From: Phycisphaeraceae bacterium
GTDB taxonomy: Bacteria; Planctomycetota; Phycisphaerae; Phycisphaerales; Phycisphaeraceae
Assembly (NCBI GenBank): GCA_028284155.1
Contig: JANQSF010000065.1
Span: 1-64,000, forward strand
DNA: 64,000 nt
Reading direction: 5' to 3'
A program made the position numbers and the translations under genes. The notes below the pieces were generated by a model. It saw nothing but the letters and a program-made list of their open reading frames with translations. It had not been told where the DNA came from and made no database searches. Below, in pieces: positions 50,663-59,356 of this stretch (position 1 is the stretch's first letter; each line of letters starts with the position of its first letter).

Positions 50663-51901
50663 ATGTCGCAGCCCGTTCACCAGGTCCGGAACCAACTTCA
50701 ACGATCTGCCTACCTCGCCGGTGTCGGCATGGTCACGCTGGGATTGAGCATTTGGGCGATGATGCCCACGCCGCCGGCTGAGGCTCGGTTGGGGCCGGGC
50801 GTGCACCCGGTCGTGTTGCCCAATCTCAAGTACCTGGGCAACCCGTCCTGCGCGGGATCGAACTGCCACAGCGCCGACAAGGCCAAGGAACAGACCGGCC
50901 AATTGATCGGCGATGAGAACAACATCTGGGACGCGGGCGACCCACACAGCCTGGCGTTCGACGCGATCGAGATGGACTACGTCGCGCCGGATCGTTTCGG
51001 TGGTGTCAAGGTCGCCGACATGGCTAAGAAATTGGGCATCGCCGACACCGCGACCAGCGCGCGGTGTCTGTCGTGTCACGCGACGAACGTGCCCGAGCCG
51101 CAGCGCGGTGAAAAGTTCCGGATCCAGGTCGGCGTGGGTTGCGAAGCGTGTCACGGCCCGGCTGAAATGTGGAACGACCCGCACCAGAAGGCGGGCTGGA
51201 CATTGGCTGAGCGGAAGAAGATCGGCGCGAAGGGCTTGCTGGAGAAGCACGGCCTCATCGACACGACGCACCTCGGTGTCCGGGCCAACACGTGCGTCGC
51301 GTGTCACCTGCAGATCGAGAAGGAATTGGTCGACGCCGGCCACCCGCCGCTGAAGTACGACCATTACACCTACAACACGATCACCTACCGCTTCTGGGGC
51401 TACTTCATCAACAAGGAAGTCAACGGCGGTGCGGACTTCACGCACTGGAAATACCAGGGCGGCATCCCGTTCGCCGCGAAACTTTGGGCGACGGGCATCG
51501 CCGCGTCGCACGAGTCCGCCAAGGCCAACCTGAAGCAATGGAACGCCAAGGCCGGCGACGGCAGCCCGGCGGCCGACCTGTTCGACTGGTACACCGCCGC
51601 GCTGGCCGTGGTCAAGAAACACTTCGGCGCGGACACGGCTGAGAAACTCGGCGACCCGTCGTTCGCCATCACGCCCGTCGCCGCCAAAGCCGCCGCCGCC
51701 GAGTTGGCCGCCATGGCGCCAAACGCCAAGTCGGCCGCGGCGCGGTGGGGCATTGCGCAGGGCATCGCGGCGCTGGGTGACATCTACAGCAACGGCGACG
51801 ACGCGTTCTGGGGAGGCTACAACGACGCCAGCGAGAAAGCCGCCGCCGGCGGGGCCGACTACCTGGCGGCGATCAGGAAGATGGCGGAGAAGGTCAAGTG
51901 A
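50663..51901 (+). CDS. Tetraheme cytochrome c554-like protein
   Basis: A 412-residue exported protein (GGAGAG six bases before the ATG; hydrophobic segment about 18-35). Heme motifs: an unusual C-x4-CH (CAGSNCH, 63-69) followed by three normal CxxCH (135-139, 160-164, 211-215), all with the sequence style of cytochrome c554 family proteins (HATNVPEPQRGEKFRIQVGVGCEACHGPAEMW). The C-terminal ~170 residues are helical without heme. It is divergent from the redox operon on the left and followed by an NADH dehydrogenase, so it likely works in the same electron chain. Confidence 0.86.
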   Translation: MSQPVHQVRNQLQRSAYLAGVGMVTLGLSIWAMMPTPPAEARLGPGVHPVVLPNLKYLGNPSCAGSNCHSADKAKEQTGQLIGDENNIWDAGDPHSLAFDAIEMDYVAPDRFGGVKVADMAKKLGIADTATSARCLSCHATNVPEPQRGEKFRIQVGVGCEACHGPAEMWNDPHQKAGWTLAERKKIGAKGLLEKHGLIDTTHLGVRANTCVACHLQIEKELVDAGHPPLKYDHYTYNTITYRFWGYFINKEVNGGADFTHWKYQGGIPFAAKLWATGIAASHESAKANLKQWNAKAGDGSPAADLFDWYTAALAVVKKHFGADTAEKLGDPSFAITPVAAKAAAAELAAMAPNAKSAAARWGIAQGIAALGDIYSNGDDAFWGGYNDASEKAAAGGADYLAAIRKMAEKVK

Positions 51902-52122
51902 TGTTCGATGTGCGATCGCCGATGTGCGATGTGGGTTGATTTCATAGAATGGTCCACTTCGTCGCGGGACCGGGAACTTTTCGATAGGGCGTTCAAACCC
52001 CGCGGATGACCGGCTCGGCGGTCTTTCGCGTGATAACAGTAATCACCCGCGCGCTCCGCACCATGTCCGAATCAAACCGCACATCCAACATCGCCGATCG
52101 CACATCGCACATCGCACATCCA
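51900..52122. repeat. GATGTGCGAT-type inverted repeats spanning the gap and the next gene's start
   Basis: Left block 51900-51937 contains GATGTTCGATGTGCGATCG and CCGATGTGCGATGTG. The right block, about 52076-52122, is its approximate reverse complement (CACATCCAACATCGCCGATC, then CGCACATCGCACATCGCACATC). The right block lies inside the coding sequence of the NADH dehydrogenase, where it encodes the odd N-terminus SNRTSNIADRTSHIAH. A 140-base spacer separates the blocks. Confidence 0.6.
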
Positions 52123-53742
52123 AAACCCCCCCGCCCCCGGATCGTCATCCTCGGCGGCGGATTCGCCGGCGTCTACGCGGCACGCCGCCTGCTTAAGCGT
52201 GACCGCTCGCTCGACGTGCACGTAGTCAACCGCGAAAACTATATGGTCTTTCAGCCCATGCTCGCGGAGGTGTTGTCCGGCTGTGTCGGCGTCGCCGACA
52301 CGGTCAGCCCGCTCCGCCGGCTCATCCCCCGCGCGACGCTGCACATGCGCGACGTCGATTCGATCGACCTCAACGCCAAACAGGTCGTGCTCTCGCCCGG
52401 TTTCCTGCCCAAGCCGCGGGTGCTCGACTACGACCACTTGGTCATCGCGCTGGGCAACGTCACCGATTTCCGCGGCATGACCGGCCTGGCTGAGCACGCG
52501 TTCCCGTTCAAGACGCTCGGCGACGCGCTGTCGTTGCGCAACCACGTCATCCGCATCCTCGAAGAGGCCGACGCCGAGCCTGACCGCGGCCTGCGCGATG
52601 CGTTGCTCACATTCGTCGTGGCCGGCGGCGGTTTTTCCGGTGTCGAGGCGTTGGCGGAGATGCAGGACTTTGTCCGCCGAGCGATCGGTCACTATCAACA
52701 GATTAGCCTGCGCGACTGCAAGTTCATCCTGCTCCATTCGCGCGACCGCATCCTCCCCGAGGTCGACCCGTCGCTCGGTGAGTACGCCCAACGCTTGTTG
52801 GAGTCGCGAGGCATCGACCTCTGGCTGGAAACGCGACTCGCCGCCGCGACGGCCAGCGAGGCCGTCCTGGCTGACGGACGACGCATCGCGACCAAGACGC
52901 TCGTCTCGACCGTGCCCAGTCACCCGAACCCGGCCGTCGAAGCGTTGGCCGACGTGCTCAAACCCGTCGGCGGCATGAACGATCGCGGCAAGCTGCTGTG
53001 TGACGGCGCGTGTCGGGTAAACGGCATGGAAGGCCTGTGGGCGGTCGGCGACTGCGCTGTGACGCCGCTGCCGCCTGATGAGAACGGCAAGCCCGTGTTC
53101 GCGCCGCCGACCGCGCAACACGCGATCCGCGCAGCCGACCTGTGCGCCGACAACATCATCGCCACCATGACCGATCGACCGACGCGCGACTTCACATTCG
53201 CCGGCCTCGGCTCTCTGGCCGCCCTCGGCGGGCGGCGCGGCATCGCGCAGGTCATGGGAGTCAAGCTGTCCGGTCTCGCCGCGTGGTTCCTTTGGCGGAC
53301 GATCTACTGGATGAAGATGCCCGGCCTCGACACCAAGCTGCGCGTCGGCGTGAGTTGGTTCCTCGACCTGTTCCTGCCGCCGGCGCTCATCCAACTCCGC
53401 CTCGGCAAGTCGCGCGGCGTCGCGCAGGAGCACTTCGAGCCGGGCCAGAACATCTTCGAGCAGGGCGACCTGGGCGACCGTGTTTACATCATCGTCACCG
53501 GCAAGGCGCAGGTCGTTCGGCAGGAAAACGGCCACGAACAGACGCTCGCGGAACTCGGCCCCGGCCAATACTTCGGCGAGATGGCCCTGCTCAACCGCGC
53601 CCCACGCAACGCGACCGTGCGCTGCATCGAGCCGATGAACGTCCTGAGCATCCAGAAGGGCGACTTCACGTCACTGGTCACCCACCTGGACGAATTGCGC
53701 GCCAGCTTCCAGGCCACCGCGGACAAACGGGCAGGGGGATAA
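52063..53742 (+). CDS. Type-2 NADH dehydrogenase fused to a cyclic-nucleotide-binding domain
   Basis: A 559-residue flavoprotein. Residues 22-45 hold the FAD dinucleotide fold (RIVILGGGFAGVYAARRL). FVVAGGGFSGVEALAEM (about 184-200) is the NADH fold, and GLWAVGDCAVTPLP then TAQHAIRAADLCADNI the second FAD motif. Residues about 380-440 form the amphipathic membrane-binding part. From about 455 a cNMP-binding domain follows (GQYFGEMALLNRAPRNATV). NDH-2 oxidises NADH to reduce quinone without pumping. The fusion echoes the cNMP/ferredoxin protein of the neighbouring operon. The N-terminal ~22 residues come from a repeat. Confidence 0.9.
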   Translation: MSESNRTSNIADRTSHIAHPKPPRPRIVILGGGFAGVYAARRLLKRDRSLDVHVVNRENYMVFQPMLAEVLSGCVGVADTVSPLRRLIPRATLHMRDVDSIDLNAKQVVLSPGFLPKPRVLDYDHLVIALGNVTDFRGMTGLAEHAFPFKTLGDALSLRNHVIRILEEADAEPDRGLRDALLTFVVAGGGFSGVEALAEMQDFVRRAIGHYQQISLRDCKFILLHSRDRILPEVDPSLGEYAQRLLESRGIDLWLETRLAAATASEAVLADGRRIATKTLVSTVPSHPNPAVEALADVLKPVGGMNDRGKLLCDGACRVNGMEGLWAVGDCAVTPLPPDENGKPVFAPPTAQHAIRAADLCADNIIATMTDRPTRDFTFAGLGSLAALGGRRGIAQVMGVKLSGLAAWFLWRTIYWMKMPGLDTKLRVGVSWFLDLFLPPALIQLRLGKSRGVAQEHFEPGQNIFEQGDLGDRVYIIVTGKAQVVRQENGHEQTLAELGPGQYFGEMALLNRAPRNATVRCIEPMNVLSIQKGDFTSLVTHLDELRASFQATADKRAGG

Positions 53743-53773
53743 ACCGTCCGTGTCACGTCCCGTGCGAATCGAC

Positions 53774-53794
53774 GCCGCTTGCGGCTTAGCGCGT
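53774..53794 (-). repeat. Short dispersed hairpin repeat, copy 2 (reverse strand)
   Basis: Reverse complement of the 21-base core of the repeat at 29864-29888, exact over 21 bases (GCCGCTTGCGGC then TTAGCGCGT on the plus strand). It lies between the NADH dehydrogenase and the large dehydrogenase gene. Confidence 0.6.
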
Positions 53795-53901
53795 GCACAT
53801 TTGCTCTGCCCCCGATTCTCCCAGCCGACGGCGTGTCAGGCTGAGTTATCATGATTCGTCGCGCTCACCCGACCGTTTCAACCGCCGACCGAGAGATACC
53901 G

Positions 53902-56900
53902 ATGCTTCGAATCCGTTTGATGACCGCCCTTGCGTTGATCACGGCATTGTCGTTCCTGGTGGTTGACGCACTGACCGCGCAGGATCAACCCGGCCGAAAC
54001 CCTCGCGTCGCGAACAAGAAGGACGGCCGCAACCAACCCACCGGGAAAGCCGCGCCCAAGGAGGACCCAGCCCTTGCGCAATACGGCATCTACGCCCGCA
54101 CCGCGCCGCGCGCCGCCGCGACCGAGCCGGTCGAAACGACCCTGCCGCTCGCATTCCAGCCCGGCGACCGCATCGTTCTGGTTGGCAACACGTTGCTCGA
54201 CCGCTCCCAGCACTTCGGCTACCTCGAAACGCTGCTGCACCAGCAATACCCGGGTCACAAGTTGGTCGTCCGCAATCTGGCATGGTCGGGAGATACGCCC
54301 GACCTGCAACCCCGGCCGGCCAACTTTGCCGACCTCGACCAGCACCTGACGCACGAGAAGGCCGACGTCATCATCGCCGCGTTCGGGTTCAACGAGTCGT
54401 TCGAGGGCGTCGAAGGCCTGCCCGCGTTCCGCAAGTCGTTGAGCGACTGGGTCGCGAAGATGAAGGCCAAGGCGTTCAACGGCAAGACCGGCCCGCGCAT
54501 CGTCCTGCTTTCGCCGATCGCCAATGAGGACGTCGAGGGCGTCGCGGCGGGCGACCTGAACAACGCCAATCTCAAGGTTTACAGCGAGGCGATCCGCGTC
54601 ATCGCGGCCGAGCAGAAGGTTGGGTTTGTTGACCTGTTCACGCCGACGCGCGCCGCCATGGCCGACTCGACGAACGACCTGACGATCAACGGCGTGCACT
54701 TGAACGCACGCGGTTACGAGCTTTACGCCCGCGCGATGCACAAGGCCTTGACCGGCAAGGACGCCTCGCGCGTCGATGAAAAAGTCCGCGACGCCGTGCT
54801 CGACAAGAACCGTCAGTACATGCGCCGCTACCGGCCGGTTAACACTTACTACTACACGGGCAATCGGAACAAGAACTACGGCTACCTCGACTTCCTGCCC
54901 GCGATGCGCAACTTCGACGTGATGGTGGCCAACCGTGACGCGCGCGCTTGGGCGCTCGCTCAGGGCAAAGCAGTACCCGACAAGATCGACGACTCGAACG
55001 TCCCGCCGATGCCGCAGACCAAGCAAAGCCGCGGCGCCAACCGTTGGATGTCCGCTGCCGACGAGTACAAGTCGTTCAAGATCGACCCGCGTTTCGAGGT
55101 CACACTGTTCGCTGGCGAGGAGGAGTTCCCCGACATTGCCGCGCCGATCCAGATGCGTTGGGATTCGAAGGGCCGGCTGTGGGTCAGTTGCTCGACGACG
55201 TACCCGCATGTCTACCCCGGCTTTGAGCCGAACGACAAACTGGTCATCCTCGAAGACACCGACGGCGACGGCAAGGCTGACAAGTCGACGGTCTTCGCAG
55301 ACGACCTGCACATGCCGCTGTCGTTCGAGTTCGGCGACGGCGGCGTGTACGTCTCGGAGATGCCCGACCTGACGTTCCTGCAAGACACCGACGGCGACGG
55401 CAAGGCCGACCTGCGCCGGCGCGTGCTCACCGGATTCGGCACGGAAGACTCGCACCACGCGTTGCACGACATCACCTGGACGCCGGATGGCGACCTGATC
55501 TTCCGCGAGTCGGTGTTTCATCATTCGCAGGTCGAAACACCGTATGGCCCGGTGCGTCAACGCAACAGCGGCTGGTTCCGATATCAGCCACGCGACCACC
55601 GGCTGACCAGTTTCGGCACGTATTCGAGTACGAACCCCTGGGGCGTGACGTTCGACGACTGGGGCCAACACGTCGCGTCGCACCCGATTTATGCCGCGGC
55701 GTTCCACGCGCTCGACCCGCCTTACCCACAGCAGCACGCGCGGCCGGCCGGCCTGCGCGCATATTCAGGTGTCTGTGGGCACGAGTTCATCGACTTCCCC
55801 AATTGGCCCAAGGACCTCCAAGGGCAATTCGTCAAGGTGCGCTACAAGCCGACGAACCGCGTCGAACTGCTCAAGTGGACCGAGCAGCCGTTCGGTTTCG
55901 ACGAGCAGTACGTCAGTGACATCATCTTCTCGAGCAACCTGAGTTTCATCCCCGTCGATCTGCGGTACGGGCCGGACGGGGCGATGTATGTGTGTGACTG
56001 GTACAACCCGATCAAGGGCCACGCGCAGTACTCGCTCCGCGACGAGCGGCGGGACCGGCACTCGGGCCGCATCTGGCGGATCTTGCCCAAGGGCGCCAAG
56101 CCCGTGACGCCGCCGAAGTTCGACGGCGCGACCGTTGAGCAGTTGCTCGACATCCAGAAGCGCCCCGAGTACCGCTACCGCTACTGGGCCAAGCGCGAAC
56201 TGCGCGCGATGGACGCCGACAAAGTCAAGGCGGCGCTGGACAGGTGGGTCGGGGCATTGAGCAAAAACGACCCCCGCTACCGGCACCACCAGGTCGAGGC
56301 GATTTGGACCTACCGCAATATCGGCAAGGTCAACGCCGCGCTGCTGCGTGAGGTGTTGATCTGCGAAGAGCCGATGGCCCGCGCGGCGGCGACGCAGCAG
56401 TTACGCTACTGGCACGCGCATCTGCCCGACGCGATCGACCTGCTGCGCCGCAGCGCCAACGACCCGCACGCGGTCGTGCGGATGCAGGCAGCCATCGCGG
56501 CCAGTTACATCGGCACGCGGGCGGCGCTCGACGCGGCGCTCGACGTGGCACGTCACCCCCGCGACAAGCACCTGGCATACGCGTTCACCTGCGCGTTGAA
56601 TTCGCACACCCTGCAACGGCATTGGCGAGACAACCCCGCCTACGCGCACGTGCCTGACCTGCTCAAGAAGTCGAACGTGCGGAGCGACCTGCTCGAACCA
56701 CCCGCCACGGCGAGCCAGGCCCAGTTCGACAGCCTGAAAAACCTGAAGACGATCAACATCTCCTGCGTGCCTGAGCGGATGCGCTTCACCGTCGAACGCG
56801 CGGTGGTCAAGACGGGCCAGCCGGTCAAGATCGTGTTCAGCAACCCGGACGCGACCGACCACAACCTTGTGTTGGTCAAGCCCGGTGCGCTGGAAGAGGT

Positions 56901-57699
56901 CGGCATGGCCGCCAACGACATGGCCCGCGACCCGGCCAATGCCAACAGCGACTTCATCCCGGGGTCGAAGAAGCATCTGATCATCGAAGCGACGCCAATG
57001 ATCGGCCCGACGCGGAAGGCGCGCGTTCACGTCATGCGCTTCGTCGCGCCGAAAAAGCCGGGTGTCTACCCGTATGTCTGCACGTTCCCCGGTCACTGGG
57101 TCGTGATGACCGGCCAACTGGTCGTGGTTGACAAGCTCGACGACGTCGACCGCGTGCTGGCGACGGTCAAACGCCCCGCGTTCGTCAAGAACTGGACGGT
57201 CGATGACCTGGCGAAAGACGCGGCCAACACCCAGGGCCGAAACATCATGCGCGGCTACAAGGCGTTCATGACCGCCAAGTGCAACCAGTGCCACCAGATC
57301 AACGGCCACGGCGTCGCGCTCGGCCCCGACCTGACGAAGGTCGCTGAGAAGTACAAAGGCGTCGCGCTGCTGCGGCAAGTCATTGAGCCGTCCACGGAGG
57401 TCGACCCGAAGTATCAGCCCGTGCGTGTCGTCAAGAAGAACGGCGATGTCGTGTTCGGCTCGATCGTGAAAGAAACGCGGCAGGCCGTGCACGTTGTGCC
57501 GAACCTGTTGGCCCCGAACGAGGTAAAGGTCGTGCCCAAACGCCAGATCGCCAAACGCATCCCCGCCAAGCTCTCGCCCATGCCGACGGGGCTGGTGTCA
57601 ATGCTGACGAAAGACGAGATCCTCGACCTGCTGGCGTTCCTCGAAGCGGGTGGATACAAGCTGCCCGACGGCTTGAAGCACAAGCATCAGCACGAGTGA
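53902..57699 (+). CDS. Secreted five-domain protein: SGNH hydrolase, propeller dehydrogenase, HEAT, cupredoxin, cytochrome c
   Basis: A protein of 1265 residues, signal to about 26. Domains in order: an SGNH/GDSL-like hydrolase (about 80-290; VLVGNTLLDRS at block I, NGVHLNARGY at block V, the usual Ser replaced in GNTL), a membrane-bound-dehydrogenase-type propeller (about 390-740; two Asp-rich EDTDGDGKADKST/QDTDGDGKADLRR loops), HEAT-like repeats (about 750-915), a cupredoxin (about 955-1075; CTFPGHWVVM copper loop at ~1059), and a C-terminal cytochrome c (CNQCH at ~1126) with a DUF-like tail. This is a complete internal path from substrate to copper to heme. Such fusions are typical of planctomycetes; the substrate is unknown. 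Confidence 0.85.
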   Translation: MLRIRLMTALALITALSFLVVDALTAQDQPGRNPRVANKKDGRNQPTGKAAPKEDPALAQYGIYARTAPRAAATEPVETTLPLAFQPGDRIVLVGNTLLDRSQHFGYLETLLHQQYPGHKLVVRNLAWSGDTPDLQPRPANFADLDQHLTHEKADVIIAAFGFNESFEGVEGLPAFRKSLSDWVAKMKAKAFNGKTGPRIVLLSPIANEDVEGVAAGDLNNANLKVYSEAIRVIAAEQKVGFVDLFTPTRAAMADSTNDLTINGVHLNARGYELYARAMHKALTGKDASRVDEKVRDAVLDKNRQYMRRYRPVNTYYYTGNRNKNYGYLDFLPAMRNFDVMVANRDARAWALAQGKAVPDKIDDSNVPPMPQTKQSRGANRWMSAADEYKSFKIDPRFEVTLFAGEEEFPDIAAPIQMRWDSKGRLWVSCSTTYPHVYPGFEPNDKLVILEDTDGDGKADKSTVFADDLHMPLSFEFGDGGVYVSEMPDLTFLQDTDGDGKADLRRRVLTGFGTEDSHHALHDITWTPDGDLIFRESVFHHSQVETPYGPVRQRNSGWFRYQPRDHRLTSFGTYSSTNPWGVTFDDWGQHVASHPIYAAAFHALDPPYPQQHARPAGLRAYSGVCGHEFIDFPNWPKDLQGQFVKVRYKPTNRVELLKWTEQPFGFDEQYVSDIIFSSNLSFIPVDLRYGPDGAMYVCDWYNPIKGHAQYSLRDERRDRHSGRIWRILPKGAKPVTPPKFDGATVEQLLDIQKRPEYRYRYWAKRELRAMDADKVKAALDRWVGALSKNDPRYRHHQVEAIWTYRNIGKVNAALLREVLICEEPMARAAATQQLRYWHAHLPDAIDLLRRSANDPHAVVRMQAAIAASYIGTRAALDAALDVARHPRDKHLAYAFTCALNSHTLQRHWRDNPAYAHVPDLLKKSNVRSDLLEPPATASQAQFDSLKNLKTINISCVPERMRFTVERAVVKTGQPVKIVFSNPDATDHNLVLVKPGALEEVGMAANDMARDPANANSDFIPGSKKHLIIEATPMIGPTRKARVHVMRFVAPKKPGVYPYVCTFPGHWVVMTGQLVVVDKLDDVDRVLATVKRPAFVKNWTVDDLAKDAANTQGRNIMRGYKAFMTAKCNQCHQINGHGVALGPDLTKVAEKYKGVALLRQVIEPSTEVDPKYQPVRVVKKNGDVVFGSIVKETRQAVHVVPNLLAPNEVKVVPKRQIAKRIPAKLSPMPTGLVSMLTKDEILDLLAFLEAGGYKLPDGLKHKHQHE

Positions 57700-57716
57700 G
57701 GCGGGCGGAAGAGAGA

Positions 57717-57802
57717 CAACGCAAAGTCGCGAAGACGCCAAGGCGCAGCGTCGAAAAACAAGTATCTGTTCTCTGCGCCTCCGCGCCTTGGCGTCATTGC
57801 GC
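57717..57802. repeat. Palindromic intergenic repeat between convergent genes
   Basis: An ~86-base element with a perfect 13-base inner match, GACGCCAAGGCGC at 57734-57746 and its reverse complement at 57783-57795, and looser outer arms (ACGCAAAGTCGCGAAG against CATTGCGCTT). It occupies nearly the whole gap between convergent genes. It resembles the widespread CGCCAAGGCGC-type dispersed repeats. Confidence 0.55.
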
Positions 57803-57804
57803 TT

Positions 57805-59241
57805 CTACTCCCTTCCGCGTTTCCTCGGCATCGCCGCATCCGTCTCGGCCCGCCATGCGTGCAGACGCTTGCGCAGCTTCGACGCCAAATCTGGCTTGTC
57901 TTTCGACAGGTCCCGCCGTTCGCCACGGTCGGTCTTCATGTCGTACAACTCGACGCTGCCGTCGTCGAAGCGTTCGATGAGTTTGTATTGGTTGGTCCTG
58001 ATCGCGCTACCCAATCGGTTGCCGCGGTGCCACGCAAAGTTGGGGTAGTGGAAGTACACGGCGTCGCGTTTCAGTTGGCCCGTGCGGGTGAAGATGGGTG
58101 ACAGGTCTTCACCGTCGAGCGGCATGGCTGAATCGCCTTTGACGCCCGCGGCATTGAGGAACGTCGGGTACAGGTCCATGCTGACGATCGGCGTGTCATT
58201 GGTCGTGTTGGCTTTGACCTTGCCCGGCCAACGCACGATGAACGGCACGCGGATGCCGCCTTCGTAAAGGCTGCCCTTGTCGCCGCGCAGCGGGCGGTTG
58301 TCGGCCACACCGCCGAAGCCGCCGTTGTCGGACGTGAACACGACCAGCGTCTCGCCAGCCAGGTCCATGTCGTCGAGTGATTTCAACACGCGCCCAACGG
58401 CCGCGTCCATCGCCTCGATCATCGCCGCGTAGCGGTGGTCGCGGTAGCCCGGTCCCTTCGGCTTGTCGGCGTACTTGTCGATTAACGGCTGCGGCGCCTC
58501 CATCGGCCAGTGCACGGTGTAGGGCCAGAGCATCAGCAGGAACGGCTCGTCACGGTGTTTCCGCATGAAGGCGACCGACTCGTCCGCCAATCGGTCGGGG
58601 AGGTACTCGCCTTTCTTGCGCGGCGGCAGGGCGTGGATGCGGTACGGGTCGAAGAAGGTCGGCGGCCCGCCCATGGCGCAGCCGGCGATGTTGACGTCGA
58701 AGCCCTGCTTCTCGGGGTGGAAGCGCGGGTCGCCTTTGCCGTTGTCCTTGCGCGACCAGTCGCCGCACAGGTGCCACTTGCCGATGAACCCCGTCGCGTA
58801 GCCTGCGGCCTTGAGCCGTTCGGCGATCGTCACATGTTCGACTGGCAGGTGGTCTTGCGTCGTGGCCGGCAGGAGTTTGGAGCCCTTCGGTGTGAAACTC
58901 GCCCTGTCCGGGATGTGGTTCGTGATGCGCAGGCGGGCGGGCGACTGCCCTGTCAGCACGGCCGCACGTGTCGGCGAGCAGACCGGCGCCGCCGCGTAGG
59001 CATCCGTGAATCGCATGCCCTGCGTCGCGAGCCGGTCGATGTTCGGCGTGCGCACGTGCGGATTGCCCTGGCAGTGCAGGTCCATCCAGCCCAGGTCGTC
59101 GATCATGACCATGACGATGTTTGGTCGTCGATTCTCTGCGCCGACCGCGCCCGGCGCGGCCGACATCGCAAGGGCCAACACACACAGGAGCATTGGCCAG
59201 GCTAGTGGACTTGACGGGGCGTTAGCGTGTTGGCGACGCAT
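57805..59241 (-). CDS. Secreted sulfatase (formylglycine-dependent)
   Basis: A 478-residue exported sulfatase with the Met at 59241 chosen so that the signal (about 12-35) is N-terminal. Metal-site Asp48/Asp49 in VMIDDLGWMD; modification motif CSPTR at 88-92, Cys88 to become formylglycine; GFIGKWHLCGDW; and FTSDNGGFGG for the second metal Asp-Asn pair. It resembles arylsulfatase-A-like enzymes acting on sulfated glycans, abundant in planctomycetes. Substrate specificity is not readable. It is divergent from the methyltransferase gene. Confidence 0.93.
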   Translation of the reverse strand: MRRQHANAPSSPLAWPMLLCVLALAMSAAPGAVGAENRRPNIVMVMIDDLGWMDLHCQGNPHVRTPNIDRLATQGMRFTDAYAAAPVCSPTRAAVLTGQSPARLRITNHIPDRASFTPKGSKLLPATTQDHLPVEHVTIAERLKAAGYATGFIGKWHLCGDWSRKDNGKGDPRFHPEKQGFDVNIAGCAMGGPPTFFDPYRIHALPPRKKGEYLPDRLADESVAFMRKHRDEPFLLMLWPYTVHWPMEAPQPLIDKYADKPKGPGYRDHRYAAMIEAMDAAVGRVLKSLDDMDLAGETLVVFTSDNGGFGGVADNRPLRGDKGSLYEGGIRVPFIVRWPGKVKANTTNDTPIVSMDLYPTFLNAAGVKGDSAMPLDGEDLSPIFTRTGQLKRDAVYFHYPNFAWHRGNRLGSAIRTNQYKLIERFDDGSVELYDMKTDRGERRDLSKDKPDLASKLRKRLHAWRAETDAAMPRKRGRE

Positions 59242-59356
59242 GTCTTTTCTCGTGTGGGGCTTGGTGGAGACCGGTCCGGGGTCAACCGGGCCAACCAGTG
59301 TAGCGGGTGGCTGACCGAGGTTGACGGGACGGGCCGCGTTTGGCAGCATCGTCGCC

